Assembly: GCF_032397745.1 (NCBI RefSeq)
Contig: NZ_CP135921.1
Span: 3,646,501 to 3,710,500, forward strand
Length of the DNA stretch: 64,000 nt
DNA from: Bradyrhizobium prioriisuperbiae
GTDB taxonomy: Bacteria; Pseudomonadota; Alphaproteobacteria; Rhizobiales; Xanthobacteraceae
Direction of reading: 5' to 3'
Both the position numbers and the translations under genes were made by a program. Positions 20,761-30,113 of this stretch are shown one piece after another. Each line of letters opens with the position of its first letter. Position 1 is the stretch's first letter. The notes below the pieces were generated by a model. The model was given only the letters and a program-made list of their open reading frames with translations. It was not told the origin of the DNA and searched no databases.

Positions 20761-20858
20761 GCTCCTCATGGTGAGGAGGCGCTCCGCGCCTTCTCGAACC
20801 ATGAGGCCTCGGCCTCATCCTTCGAGACGCCCTCTACGAGGGCTCCTCAGGATGAGGT
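20761..20858. repeat. intergenic repeat of the CTCATGGTGAGGAG / CATCCTTCGAGACG type
   Basis: The segment contains two consecutive imperfect hairpins: one built on CTCATGGTGAGGAG with CTCGAACCATGAGG, the other on CTCATCCTTCGAGACG with GGCTCCTCAGGATGAGG. This composite is a familiar intergenic repeat of Bradyrhizobium and related Rhizobiales (recognised from memory). It sits between the convergent genes ending at 20748 and 20883 and might also act in mRNA 3'-end formation. Confidence 0.6.
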
Positions 20859-20882
20859 GGAATCGTTTCGAATAAATCGAGG

Positions 20883-21698
20883 CTATGGTCCGAGATTGTT
20901 GACCTTGGTCACCCACGCCCGAACGCTGATCAGCACGTCCGGCAGGACCTCGCGCACCTCGTTCACCGTCATTCCGGCGCGGATCCGCGGGTCGTAGAGG
21001 ATGTTCATGATGTACTGGTCGTAGATATCGAAGAATCCCATCTGGACGTTGTCGTTGAACATCGTCCATTGCACCGCATTGGTATCGTTGATCGGGCCCA
21101 GGGCCTGCAGCAGCTCTTCATAGGCGCAATCGAAGAATGTGAAGTCGCCATTGTCGATGGTCAGCAGCACGTCCGAGTTCAGGATTTCGAAGCTGTCGTT
21201 CTTGCGAAAGCCGGACAGGCACTGCGGATCGAGCGAGGAGCGGATTTCACGCGCCTTGTCGGATCCGTAAAGCGACGTCATGGTGCGGAACAGATCGCGG
21301 TCGCGCACCATCGTGACCACCACATTGGCGTCGTCGCGCGTCTCGGTGACGGCGATGTCGAGATGCTGAACCCGTAGCGCAATGTCGGTGACCACGCCGA
21401 CGAGCTGGGTGCGGCGGTCGGGACGGTTCGCGGCGTCAATGAAGACGCGGATCGGCTTTTCATATTTGCGGATGCGGTCGACGCGCCCGGAGAGATGATA
21501 CTCCGCGCCGAACGCGGTCCTCAGAAAGCCGTTGATGATGTCGGCGTTGGTGAAGGTCTTTTTTTCGGTGCGCTGGCGCTGCGCAATGGCAGGGACGTCG
21601 CCCGGAGCGGGCGGCATGGTTGCGCCGCCGACGATGCATCCGGAGACAAGCACTGCAAGGCCCTGGAGGGCTCGGCTGGGTTGGAGACGTCCGCGCAT
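20883..21698 (-). CDS. DUF2927 putative lipoprotein
   Basis: A 271-residue DUF2927-type envelope protein. From the start at 21698 the N-terminus is MRGRLQPSR, a hydrophobic stretch and LVSGC, a lipobox-like site, so it is probably a lipoprotein. The body has the family's FLRTAFGAEYHL opening and the C-terminal FFDIYDQYIMNILYDPRI. The in-frame extension to 21734 adds only a polar leader. No function is established for the domain. Confidence 0.75.
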   Translation of the reverse strand: MRGRLQPSRALQGLAVLVSGCIVGGATMPPAPGDVPAIAQRQRTEKKTFTNADIINGFLRTAFGAEYHLSGRVDRIRKYEKPIRVFIDAANRPDRRTQLVGVVTDIALRVQHLDIAVTETRDDANVVVTMVRDRDLFRTMTSLYGSDKAREIRSSLDPQCLSGFRKNDSFEILNSDVLLTIDNGDFTFFDCAYEELLQALGPINDTNAVQWTMFNDNVQMGFFDIYDQYIMNILYDPRIRAGMTVNEVREVLPDVLISVRAWVTKVNNLGP

Positions 21699-21764
21699 TC
21701 GGACGACGTTGCCGGATGACGTCGCGCAGCGCAAGGGCGTCGCTTTGCTGAAACGGGCCGAAAC

Positions 21765-21793
21765 GAAAAAGGCCGGCGAGAGCCGGCCGTTTT
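21765..21793 (-). terminator. rho-independent terminator of the L,D-transpeptidase gene
   Basis: GGCCGGC and GCCGGCC form a 7-bp GC stem with a GAGA loop. Read on the minus strand the hairpin is followed by TTTTT. It lies about 35 bases beyond the L,D-transpeptidase stop codon. Confidence 0.75.
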
Positions 21794-21823
21794 ATAGGCA
21801 ATCCGAATCAGATCACGGATACG

Positions 21824-22423
21824 TCAATTCTTCACGATCACCGTAGCGCCGACCGACACGCGATTGTAGAGGTCGATCACGTCGTCGTTGACCATCCGGA
21901 AGCAGCCGGAAGAGACGGCCTGGCCGATCGTTTCAGGTTCGTTGGAGCCATGGATGCGGTACAGCGTCGATCCCAGATACATGGCGCGGGCACCGAGCGG
22001 ATTGTCCTCCCCACCCTTCATGTGGCGCGGCAGATCAGGCCGACGGCGCAGCATCTGGGCCGGCGGCGTCCACTCCGGCCATTCCTTCTTTGCAGTGACC
22101 CGGTGCACGCCACCCCAGCGGAAGCCGTCGCGGCCGACGCCGATGCCGTAGCGGATCGCCTGGCCGTTGCCGGTGACGAAATAGAGCCGGCGCTCGGCGG
22201 TATTCACCACGATGGTGCCCGGCGCGAAGTTGCCCGGGAAGCTGACGTTGGTGCGGGCGACGGGACCGCTGCCGCTGGAGCTTCCGAAGAAGCCGAACTG
22301 GGAGCGCCGGCCCAGCGGCGCGCCGCCGGAGGCGAAATCCTCATAGAAGCTCTGGGCGGTGGCGACAGTGGTGCCTGCGATAATGGCGGCGCATACAATA
22401 ACAAAAGCGGCAAGACGAGTCAT
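21824..22423 (-). CDS. L,D-transpeptidase (YkuD domain)
   Basis: A 199-residue exported peptidoglycan cross-linking enzyme. The start at 22423 gives a clean signal peptide (MTRLAAFVIVCAAIIAG, then ATAQ). The YkuD active site is intact: the His in RIHGSNEPETIG, then SSGCFRM carrying the catalytic Cys and Arg. The likely role is 3-3 cross-linking or attachment of proteins to peptidoglycan in the periplasm. It has its own terminator and is divergent from the ThDP enzyme gene. Confidence 0.9.
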   Translation of the reverse strand: MTRLAAFVIVCAAIIAGTTVATAQSFYEDFASGGAPLGRRSQFGFFGSSSGSGPVARTNVSFPGNFAPGTIVVNTAERRLYFVTGNGQAIRYGIGVGRDGFRWGGVHRVTAKKEWPEWTPPAQMLRRRPDLPRHMKGGEDNPLGARAMYLGSTLYRIHGSNEPETIGQAVSSGCFRMVNDDVIDLYNRVSVGATVIVKN

Positions 22424-22772
22424 AAAGTCCTCGCGAAATGTCCATTCCGTTGGCCGGTCCCGACGACACCCGAGGGCCCTTGTCACGGGCATCGGGAGCC
22501 CTGTGGCCCGCCAACCTGGACCAAGAAAGGCCATAATTGAGCCCGCTTCGCAAGTTGCCCGTCGCGACAGAGTTTATTTTGCCGCCGGCCGTTGCCCAAA
22601 AACGTCGGTTGGCGACGCATCCGGATCAGATTTGCAACCCGCCCATGACGTTGCCGCACGGTAATTGGCGGGAGAGGCTTTGACGGAGACGTCGAAGGAT
22701 GGTTGTTCTGTTCCATCGGTCGAACAATGTCCCAAAAATGTGACAACAAAACCCGGCAACAAGGAAGAAACG
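22424..22772. promoter_or_regulatory. divergent promoter region without a gene
   Basis: A 349-bp gap between the divergent L,D-transpeptidase and ThDP-enzyme genes. Short ORFs here read as shadows with no start signals. AAGGA at about 22761 is the ribosome-binding site of the downstream gene. No repeat or clear promoter pair was identified. Confidence 0.4.
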
Positions 22773-24317
22773 ATGAACGGAGCGGAAAGTCTGGTGCGGA
22801 CCCTGGTCGCAGGCGGCGTGAACGTCTGCTTCGCGAATCCCGGCACATCGGAAATGCATTTTGTGGCGGCGCTGGATCGCGTCGAGGGCATGCGCTGCGT
22901 GCTGGGGCTGTTCGAGGGGATCGTGACCGGAGCGGCGGACGGTTACTACCGGATGACCGGCAACCCGGCCTCGACCCTGCTGCATCTCGGACCCGGTCTC
23001 GCCAACGGTCTCGCCAACCTGCACAACGCCAAGAAAGCCAACTCCGGCATCGTCAACATCGTCGGCCAGCACGCCACCTATCACATCGGTTACAACGCGC
23101 CGCTGACGTCGGATATCGAAGGCCTGGCGCGGCCGATGTCGGGCTGGGTCAAGACCTCGCCCAATTCAAAGACCATCGCGCGCGATGGCGCCGAGGCGAT
23201 TGCCGCCGCGAAGGGCCGGCCGCCGCAGATCGCAAGCCTGATCCTGCCCGCGGACACCGCGTGGAACGAGGCCGACGGCATTGCACAAGTGCCGACCCCC
23301 GAACAGCGCGCGGGCTTCTCAACAGAAGCGGTCGACGAGGCCGCGCGCGCCTTGCGCAGCGGCGAGCAGACCCTGCTGCTGCTGACCGGCAGCGCTCTGT
23401 CGGAAAAGGGATTGGCGCTCGCCGCCCGCATCAGTGGCAAGACCGGATGCAAGGTGCTGAGCCAGACCTACAATCCGCGCATGGCGCGCGGCCGCGGGCG
23501 TTTCTTTGTCGAGCGGATTCCTTACGTAATCGAGTCGGCGCTGCCGATTCTGAAAGATTTCCGGCACATCGTGCTGGTCGAGGCGGCAGACCCGGTGGCG
23601 TTCTTCGCCTATCCCAACAAGCCCAGCCGGCTGCGGCCGGAGGATTGCGCTGTGCATCGCATGTGCGAAACCGGCGACAATTCGGTGGCGGCGCTGGAAG
23701 CGCTGGCGGACGCGCTGGGAGCGAAAGAAGCCGATGCCAAGCCGCAGAAGCTGGTCGAACTCGTCAAGCCGACCGGCGCGCTGAACCACGCCTCGATTGC
23801 GCAAGCGATCGCCTGCGCGATTCCGGAGAATGCCATCGTGGTGGATGAATCGGTCACCACCGGCCGCGGCTTCTTTCCGCCGACGGCCGCGGCGGCGCCG
23901 CATGATTGGCTGCAGAACATGGGCGGCTCGATCGGGTTCAGCACGCCGGTCTCGACCGGTGCGGCGGTCGCCTGCCCGGACCGCAAGGTGATCTGCATGG
24001 TCGGCGACGGCAGTGCGATGTACACGCTGCAGTCGCTTTGGACCCAGGCGCGCGAAAACCTGGATGTCACCACCATCGTGTTCGCCAACCGCACCTATCA
24101 GATCCTGAAGGGCGAGTTCGCCGGCGTCGAGGCCGGCGAGCCGGGCCAGCGCGCGCTGGACATGCTCAATATCGATCGGCCGGCGCTGGATTTCGTGTTG
24201 CTTGCCAAGGGCATGGGGGTTGCCGGCCGCTCGGTGAGCAATGTGGACGATTTCAACGCCGCGCTCAGCGAAGCCAATGCGCAGAAAGGTCCTCGCGTGA
24301 TCGAAGTCCAGATGTAA
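22773..24317 (+). CDS. acetolactate synthase large-subunit-like ThDP enzyme
   Basis: A 514-residue thiamine-diphosphate enzyme annotated in relatives as acetolactate synthase large subunit. The catalytic Glu region FEGIVTGAADGYYRM and the ThDP/Mg motif GDGSAMYTLQSLW are present. The start at 22773 is supported by AAGGA; the extension to 22665 lacks family sequence. It is shorter than typical biosynthetic IlvB and has no small-subunit gene nearby, so true acetolactate synthesis for branched-chain amino acids is doubtful; a decarboxylase or carboligase role is equally possible. Confidence 0.75.
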   Translation: MNGAESLVRTLVAGGVNVCFANPGTSEMHFVAALDRVEGMRCVLGLFEGIVTGAADGYYRMTGNPASTLLHLGPGLANGLANLHNAKKANSGIVNIVGQHATYHIGYNAPLTSDIEGLARPMSGWVKTSPNSKTIARDGAEAIAAAKGRPPQIASLILPADTAWNEADGIAQVPTPEQRAGFSTEAVDEAARALRSGEQTLLLLTGSALSEKGLALAARISGKTGCKVLSQTYNPRMARGRGRFFVERIPYVIESALPILKDFRHIVLVEAADPVAFFAYPNKPSRLRPEDCAVHRMCETGDNSVAALEALADALGAKEADAKPQKLVELVKPTGALNHASIAQAIACAIPENAIVVDESVTTGRGFFPPTAAAAPHDWLQNMGGSIGFSTPVSTGAAVACPDRKVICMVGDGSAMYTLQSLWTQARENLDVTTIVFANRTYQILKGEFAGVEAGEPGQRALDMLNIDRPALDFVLLAKGMGVAGRSVSNVDDFNAALSEANAQKGPRVIEVQM

Positions 24318-24323
24318 AATGAC

Positions 24324-24355
24324 AACGGCGCAGCGAGACTGCTCGCTGCGCCGTT
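24324..24355. terminator. bidirectional terminator hairpin between convergent genes
   Basis: AACGGCGCAGCGAG pairs perfectly with CTCGCTGCGCCGTT around a four-base loop (14-bp stem). It lies just after the ThDP-enzyme stop (24317) and before the stop of the minus-strand binding protein (24373). T-runs are short, but position and stem strength support termination on both strands. Confidence 0.7.
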
Positions 24356-24372
24356 TCAGTTGCCAGCCTGCC

Positions 24373-25605
24373 TCAATCGGTGCTGTCGTCGGTGAGGATC
24401 GGTCCGAAGCTCTCCCAACCTTCGCCCTTGAAGCGGATCATCTGTAACTGCTTGTTGACGCGGTAATCCGTCGCCGTGGTGTTGGCGATGATGCCGGGCA
24501 GCGCCAGATCGAGCTGAACGTTCTTCAGACTGGCGGCCTGCTTCATGATGTTGTCGCGGGTGAGATCGTCGCCGCACTGGCGCAGCACCACTTCGAGCAA
24601 TTGTGCGGTGCTGTAGCCGTAGGTGTTGAAGCTGCTGTTCTTGTCGCCATCGGGATAATATTTGTCCATGAAGGCGCGCCATTTCTTCATGCCGGCGTCG
24701 CTGTCCCAGCTCGAATCGCCGGGGTCCTTGCCGTAATTGACGCTGATGATGCCCTGGGAGTTCTCGAAGCCCGCGGGCTTGAACACTCCGCCGACCGATT
24801 GCGAATTGATGTCCAGGATATGGACCGGTTTCCAGCCAAGCTCTGCAACCTTGCGGATCGCTTGAGCCGAAAACTTGGGAGTGCTCATATCATAGAGCAG
24901 GTCGGCGCCGACGGTCTTGAGCTTGACGATCTGGGAGTCGATGGTCGGATCGGTCACCTCGTAGGACGCTTCCGAGATGATCATTGAAGCGGCCTTGGCG
25001 CCCAATCCATGTTTCAGTCCGGCGAGATAGTCCTTGCCCATGTCGTCGTTCTGGTACAGCACGCCGATTTTCGCACTCGGATAGTTTTCAAGGATATAGC
25101 GCGCGTAAATCCGGCCTTCGGTCTGGTAGTTGGGATTGAAGCCCATGGTCCAGGGATAGTTTTTCGGATCGGTGAAGCGGGACGCGCCGGTCGACGCGAA
25201 CAGGTGCGGCACCTTCTTGCCGTTCAGGTATTTCTGCACGGCCGCGTTCGGCGCGGTGCCGAGGATCTGGAAGGTCAGCAGGACCTCGTCGCTTTCCACC
25301 AGCTTGCGCACCTGCTCCACGGTCTTCGGCGGGTTGTAGGCATCGTCATACTGGATCAGATTGACCTTGCGGCCGTTGATGCCGCCTTGCTCGTTGATCA
25401 TGCGGAAATAGGCAGCCTGGGCCTTGCCGATGGTGCTGTAGGCCGAGGCCGGTCCGGAGAACGGCATGGTCTGGCCGACCCTGATCTCGGTGTCGCTGGC
25501 GCCGGGGTCGTATTTCTTCTGCGCCAAGGCGGTGGATGCGGTGCCGACCAGGGCCACCGCAAGGCAAGCTGCGGCGATCCGGTTGACATGGTCGTGGTGG
25601 TTCAT
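24373..25605 (-). CDS. ABC transporter substrate-binding protein (branched-chain amino acid type)
   Basis: A 410-residue periplasmic binding protein of the LivK/HAAT family. The start at 25605 follows a strong AGGGAGA site and gives a signal peptide ending in ALAQ. Typical segments are GQTMPFSGPASAYSTIGKAQ, FQILGTAPNAAVQKYL and NYQTEGRIYARYI. No permease or ATPase genes adjoin it, so it must work with a transporter encoded elsewhere. The ligand may be an amino acid, amide or aromatic acid. Confidence 0.88.
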   Translation of the reverse strand: MNHHDHVNRIAAACLAVALVGTASTALAQKKYDPGASDTEIRVGQTMPFSGPASAYSTIGKAQAAYFRMINEQGGINGRKVNLIQYDDAYNPPKTVEQVRKLVESDEVLLTFQILGTAPNAAVQKYLNGKKVPHLFASTGASRFTDPKNYPWTMGFNPNYQTEGRIYARYILENYPSAKIGVLYQNDDMGKDYLAGLKHGLGAKAASMIISEASYEVTDPTIDSQIVKLKTVGADLLYDMSTPKFSAQAIRKVAELGWKPVHILDINSQSVGGVFKPAGFENSQGIISVNYGKDPGDSSWDSDAGMKKWRAFMDKYYPDGDKNSSFNTYGYSTAQLLEVVLRQCGDDLTRDNIMKQAASLKNVQLDLALPGIIANTTATDYRVNKQLQMIRFKGEGWESFGPILTDDSTD

Positions 25606-25920
25606 CTGCTTCTCCCTGCCGCGCTCGTTTGCCGGCGCATGGTCCCGATTCAATTCGGGCCTTTGTTGCGAATGAAGACTGCGTCATTCCTGCAGGGCGG
25701 ACAAGGCGATCCTGGATGTTGCGACGCGGTAGTCAACGGTGCTACCGCCGGACAGTGGGTTTAGAGCGGCTGGAGCTCGCTATCTGGATCAGAGATTCGT
25801 CTCTGGATTCCACGGAACGGGCTTAACCCATCTGAGGGTACTATCCGACCGCGGCATTAAAGTTTCGGCAGTCATTCCCGCCTAGATTGCGCTGCGGCAA
25901 GCGGCGCGGGGAGGCGACCT

Positions 25921-26091
25921 ATGAAGACGGTGAAACGGTTTCTGCGCTGCGAATCCGGCGCAACCGCAATCGAGTACGCCGTGATGGCGGGCGGGATCGC
26001 GGTCGCCGTCGCTGTCGTCGTCTACGAGATCGGCAGCACCCTGAATACCAATTATTTCGCCCGGATCGCGAGCGCTTTTCCGGGGCAATGA
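25921..26091 (+). CDS. Flp/TadE-type IVb pilin, orphan
   Basis: A 56-residue Flp pilin. A short basic leader (MKTVKRFLRCESG) is followed by the prepilin peptidase motif: cleavage after Gly13 in SG|ATAIEY, with the conserved Glu5-Tyr6. A single hydrophobic helix follows (AVMAGGIAVAVAVVVY). GGGAGG lies eight bases upstream of the ATG. No tad/cpa assembly genes lie nearby, so it is an orphan pilin locus that would depend on a Tad system elsewhere. Confidence 0.85.
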   Translation: MKTVKRFLRCESGATAIEYAVMAGGIAVAVAVVVYEIGSTLNTNYFARIASAFPGQ

Positions 26092-26127
26092 CCGGCCGCG
26101 TAATCGCGCGTCTCGCGGGCCGGACAA

Positions 26128-26202
26128 TGGTGGGCGCACAAGGGATCGAACCTTGGACCTCTCCCGTGTGAAGGGAACGCTCTCCCGCTGAGCTATGCGC
26201 CC
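26128..26202 (-). tRNA. tRNA-Val (anticodon CAC)
   Basis: On the minus strand the sequence folds as a complete cloverleaf. The acceptor stem GGGCGCA pairs with TGCGCCC, the D-arm is GCTCAGCGGGAGAGC, the anticodon stem TTCCC/GGGAG encloses loop TTCACAC (anticodon CAC), and the T-arm CAAGG/CCTTG carries TTCGATC. The discriminator is A and the CCA end is encoded. Confidence 0.95.
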
Positions 26203-26359
26203 GGAACCGGTCCGGTCTGGCCGAAAATCGGGGTCTTTCGCAGGCAACCCCCGCCGATTTTCCGAAGCCGCGATTTACGGAACGGGGGGGTGGGGTGTCA
26301 AGCGCCGAACCCCTGACAATTCAACAAATCGGGCCTTGATCAGCCGTGGCTGGCCGCAA

Positions 26360-27631
26360 TCAGCCGGTTTGCCGGGCTCGCGAAGCGTGGGACTGCAGCG
26401 CCCGGATGCGGTCGGCCAGGGTGCCGCCGGCGCTGACGACGTTGCCGGCATGGACCGCGGCGCCATCGGCTGGAGCCGCTCTGGTCTCTGTCACGGGCTC
26501 CGCGGCGAGGATGGCCTCGATCGGGGAATTCGGTCCTTCGATGGCCGAAGCCAGCTTGGCGACTTCAGCCGCGATGTCGTTGATCCGCTCGCGCAGCAGG
26601 GCGTTCTCCATCCGCTCTGTCGCCCAGGAGCTTTCCGTCTGCTGATGGACCGCGTTGAGATCGCGCTGCAGCTTGGCACGATCGTCGCGTGCCGCCTGCA
26701 ATTGATCCTCGAGCGCGGTGTTCGCGGCGCGCAGCTTGTCGACCGCCGTGGACTTGCCGGTTGCCGCGAGCTCCTGCCGCAGGGCCTCCTCGACCTTGCC
26801 GGAGGCTTCGGCCTGCTGCCGCAACTGGGTGAGTTCCTGCTCGCGCTCGCCCAGCAATTTGCCTTGCACGGCGACATGGCTTTCGAGCTCCGCAACCCGG
26901 CCACTCAGCGTTGCAGCTTCGCCGGCGTGAAGCTGCAATTGCTGCTCGAGTTCGCCGGTGCGCTGGGTGAGGTTTTCGGCGCGGCTGCGTGCTTCGGTCA
27001 GATCGCGTATCGCGGTGTCGGAATTGCCGCGCTGTTCGACGAGCTTTTGCTGGGTGGCGCCGAAATCGCGTTCGGCGTCGCCGACCCGCAGCTTCAACGC
27101 TTCGACCTGGGCGTTGACGGCGGCGAGTTCCGCCCGGCGGCTCTCGGCCACCATCGAGCTGGAGGACAGATCATGAGTGAGTCTGTCGAGTTCGCGCTGC
27201 TTGTCGGTAAGGGCGTGCTCGGCCGTGCGCAGGGTCTGCGTCTTGGCCGCGAATTCCTCCTCGGTGGCCCGCAGTTGATCCTTGATCGCCTTTTCGCGGG
27301 CCTCGAGGGCGAAGATCGTGGCGCTCTTCTCGCCCAGTTCGATCTTCAGCCGGTTGATCGCATCGGACTTCTTGCCGAGCTCGGCAAGCTGGCTGGTGGT
27401 CTTGTTCTTGAGCTGGTCGACGCTCATTTCGAGCCGCCGGGCCGACATGGCAAACTCGGCGCGCAGCTGATCCTTGTCGGCCTGGATTTCGGCCATCGAC
27501 AGCGGGGTCGCCGCTTCCAGCCGTTTGGTCGTCAGCCGCACCGCCCGGTTGTGCACCAGTGGAACGATCATCAGGCCAAACAACATCGAGATCAGAAAAC
27601 CGATCGCCAGATACATGATCGGTTCGACCAT
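26360..27631 (-). CDS. membrane-anchored long coiled-coil protein
   Basis: A 423-residue protein with one N-terminal membrane helix (about residues 6-25, IMYLAIGFLISMLFGLMIVP), then about 300 residues of nearly uninterrupted heptad-rich coiled coil (LEAREKAIKDQLRATEEEF and similar). An Ala/Pro-rich tail ends it. AGGAG precedes the ATG by eight bases. The overlapping 556-residue plus-strand reading frame is low-complexity and antisense. No enzymatic domain is seen; a scaffold or envelope-organising role is only a guess. Confidence 0.82.
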   Translation of the reverse strand: MVEPIMYLAIGFLISMLFGLMIVPLVHNRAVRLTTKRLEAATPLSMAEIQADKDQLRAEFAMSARRLEMSVDQLKNKTTSQLAELGKKSDAINRLKIELGEKSATIFALEAREKAIKDQLRATEEEFAAKTQTLRTAEHALTDKQRELDRLTHDLSSSSMVAESRRAELAAVNAQVEALKLRVGDAERDFGATQQKLVEQRGNSDTAIRDLTEARSRAENLTQRTGELEQQLQLHAGEAATLSGRVAELESHVAVQGKLLGEREQELTQLRQQAEASGKVEEALRQELAATGKSTAVDKLRAANTALEDQLQAARDDRAKLQRDLNAVHQQTESSWATERMENALLRERINDIAAEVAKLASAIEGPNSPIEAILAAEPVTETRAAPADGAAVHAGNVVSAGGTLADRIRALQSHASRARQTG

Positions 27632-27833
27632 CGGGCGGACTCCTGCACGAGAAACTCTTTGTTCACCATGCCATGGCGGTCAGGCACAAATCCAGCAGGA
27701 CCGCGGATTATCGTGAATCGCGCAGACTTTCCAACGGGAAAGCAAGTTCCCGGGATGTTCGTGCGGGTCCCAAAACGGGACGTCACAAACGGACAGGTCG
27801 CAATAATCCTGCGCGTGGCGGACCAAACCAGGG

Positions 27834-28403
27834 TCAGAATGGGTTCCAGGTCGCCCGGGGGGTGAATTTCAGGTAGCCGACATTGGCGCCGAGCCGAAGC
27901 CCGAGCCCCGAGCGGATCGGGACCAGCACGATGTTGTTGGCGGTCAGCGCGGTCATGCCAAACCCCCCGACCACATAGACCGAGCCGGCGACCCCGGCGA
28001 AGCGCTGGTAGATGGCATTGGTGGCGGGCAGATTATAGACCAGCATCATGGTCCGGGCGCCGTCGCCGCCCCAGTCGAGGCCCAGCGAGGGGCCCTGCCA
28101 ATACACGCGCAGGTCGCCGGCGTTCTTGGTGTAGAGGGTGCCTTCGCCGTAGCGGAGGCCGGCGACGAACGCGCCACTGCCTTCCTCGCCGAGGACATAG
28201 CCGTTGGGCAGGCCCCATTGGCTGACCGCTTTTTCGATCACCGAGGCAAGTTCGCGCGAGACGTTGCCAAAAAAGCGATGTCCCGCAACCGTCAACTCAT
28301 CTGAACTATACGTGCCACCGCGCGGCTGTTGCGCCGCCGCCGGCGCTGTCCAGCAAACGATTGCCGCAAACATCACCGCTGCCAGTCGCGAAGCGAAGGT
28401 CAT
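27834..28403 (-). CDS. EipA-type DUF1134 periplasmic protein
   Basis: A 189-residue exported DUF1134 protein. The start at 28403 gives a signal peptide (MTFASRLAAVMFAAIVCW, ending AAAQ). Family segments include GNVSRELASVIEKAV, GLDWGGDGARTMMLVYNLP and the glycine-rich C-terminal VGGFGMTALTANNIVLVPI. The Brucella member EipA is a periplasmic envelope-integrity protein; the same role is inferred here. Confidence 0.85.
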   Translation of the reverse strand: MTFASRLAAVMFAAIVCWTAPAAAQQPRGGTYSSDELTVAGHRFFGNVSRELASVIEKAVSQWGLPNGYVLGEEGSGAFVAGLRYGEGTLYTKNAGDLRVYWQGPSLGLDWGGDGARTMMLVYNLPATNAIYQRFAGVAGSVYVVGGFGMTALTANNIVLVPIRSGLGLRLGANVGYLKFTPRATWNPF

Positions 28404-28521
28404 GAAGGCCTCTCGTCCCAATCGATGAAAAATCGTGGTCCCCAATTTAACCGGATGCTGAAGAAGATGGACTAAACATCAGCCCCTTAATTCTCGACTC
28501 AACCGGTTATCCTCATCAACT

Positions 28522-29028
28522 ATGACGGCACAACGGCAGGAAATAAAAGGGCGATGGCCTGAATTGGCCCGGATTGCGGCGGTTTGCGGTCTTGCCGCCG
28601 GCCTGTGCGGTGGTCCGGTTGCGCTCGCGGCGACCACGGAACGCTTGGTGGTGGACCGTGTGACGGGGCTGGCGCTCGGCGGTACCGATCCGGTGGCCTA
28701 TTTCACCGATGCAGGGATGCTCGCCGGCCGGGCTGATATCGAATTGACGGCGGAGGGCGCGGTCTGGCGCTTCCGCAACGAAGATAACAGGGCGTTCTTT
28801 CTCGCCGCCCCCGAAATCTATGCACCGCAGTTCGGCGGCTACGATCCGGTGGACGTGGCGCGGGGCGTCGCGGTGGTCGGCCGCCCGCGGCTGTGGCTGA
28901 TCCATGATCAGCGCCTCTATCTGTTTTCCCGCGAGGAGAGCCGGGATGCCTTTGCAGCCGGGCCCGGACCGATCCTGCGGGCGGCCGTGACTGGCTGGTC
29001 CGGCCTGCGCGAGACGCTGGCGCAATAG
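28522..29028 (+). CDS. exported YHS-domain protein
   Basis: A 168-residue protein with an N-terminal signal/anchor (about residues 15-36) and a YHS-like domain: GLALGGTDPVAYFTDAGM, then WRFRNEDNRAFFLAAPEIY and APQFGGYDP. Such domains occur in putative metal-handling proteins of proteobacteria, often with unknown function. The usual YHS cysteine is not evident. It is divergent from the EipA-like gene and convergent with cysQ. Confidence 0.8.
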   Translation: MTAQRQEIKGRWPELARIAAVCGLAAGLCGGPVALAATTERLVVDRVTGLALGGTDPVAYFTDAGMLAGRADIELTAEGAVWRFRNEDNRAFFLAAPEIYAPQFGGYDPVDVARGVAVVGRPRLWLIHDQRLYLFSREESRDAFAAGPGPILRAAVTGWSGLRETLAQ

Positions 29029-29044
29029 AGCGCCGGCCTTCGGC

Positions 29045-29866
29045 CTATGCCGCCCGGGAGGGGTCGCCCCAGGCGATGAATTCCGGAATGATGAAATCCT
29101 CCCGGGTTTCGCCGAAGCGGATCGGCTGTCCCTGTGAGTCGCTGATTGTCCCGCCGGCCGCGATCAGCACCGCATGGCCCGCGGCCACATCCCATTCGCA
29201 GGTGGGCGCCAGCCGCGGATAGATGTCCGCTTGCCCTTCCGCCACCCGGCAGAACTTGACCGCGGAGCCCATGGCCTGCCGCACGGCGCCCGGGTGAGTG
29301 TCGATGAATGCTTCGGTGCGCGGGTCGCCATGAGAGCGGCTGACCGCTGCAATCCAGGGTGCCGGGCCTGTCGGAAACGGGCGGGTGCGGATCGCTGTGG
29401 CCAAGCCGACCGTGCCGTCGGCGGCCACCGGCAGCCGTTCCGCCCCATGCCCGACCACGCCGCGCCAGATCAGCCCGAGCGCCGGGGCGCCGACGATGCC
29501 GAGCAGCGGCTGGCCGTCGGTGATCAGCGCCAGATTGACGGTGAACTCCGCGTGACCGGCCACGAACTCCCGGGTGCCGTCGAGCGGATCGATCAGGAAA
29601 AAGCTGTGCCGGTAGGGCGGGGTGGCGAGGCCGACCCGTTCCTCCGACAGTGCCGGCACGCCGGGGGCGAGCCGGACCAGCCCCTCGGCGATGACCGCGT
29701 CCGCCGCGAGATCCGCTTCCGTCACCGGAGATCCGTCGGTCTTTCCCAGCACCTCCATGGCCCTGCGGTTGACGTTGAGGATCGCCGTCCCGGCGCGGGC
29801 CACGAGGTCGGTCAGGGGGGCGAGCAGCGTCAGGGCGGCGTCGCGGTCGAGCACCAGGGGGGTCAC
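29045..29866 (-). CDS. cysQ: 3'(2'),5'-bisphosphate nucleotidase CysQ
   Basis: A 273-residue inositol-monophosphatase-fold phosphatase that removes the 3' phosphate of PAP, a by-product of sulfate assimilation. The metal-binding motifs DPLDGTREFVAG, the Glu pair in ALSEERVG, and CEWDVAAGHAVL (WDxAAG) are intact. I place the start at a GTG at 29866, preceded by AAGGA, rather than the longer frame to 30001, whose extra residues are not family-like. Confidence 0.87.
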   Translation of the reverse strand: MTPLVLDRDAALTLLAPLTDLVARAGTAILNVNRRAMEVLGKTDGSPVTEADLAADAVIAEGLVRLAPGVPALSEERVGLATPPYRHSFFLIDPLDGTREFVAGHAEFTVNLALITDGQPLLGIVGAPALGLIWRGVVGHGAERLPVAADGTVGLATAIRTRPFPTGPAPWIAAVSRSHGDPRTEAFIDTHPGAVRQAMGSAVKFCRVAEGQADIYPRLAPTCEWDVAAGHAVLIAAGGTISDSQGQPIRFGETREDFIIPEFIAWGDPSRAA

Positions 29867-30113
29867 GAATGTCCTTCTTATGTCATGTGGTCGGACCGGA
29901 TGGCCAGATCGATGCTCCAGGTGGCCTGCAGGGCCACACACGTCCGGCATATCAATAAGTCGCCGGCATTGAAACCGCCGCAGCTCTGGGGCCATCGCCA
30001 TTGGTGCGGTGGTGGCAGCAGGGCCATCTGCAGTGTATCAAACCTGTAGCAGGCTTGATTCGCCGCGTTTGCCTTGCGGCTGCGCGCGGCATGAAACCCG
30101 AGGAACGACATCC

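Noticed and set aside
26195..27865. 556-codon plus-strand open frame
   Set aside because: It is antisense to the coiled-coil gene at 26360-27631 and overlaps the tRNA-Val. The minus-strand frame has a good ribosome-binding site and a sensible membrane-helix/coiled-coil layout.
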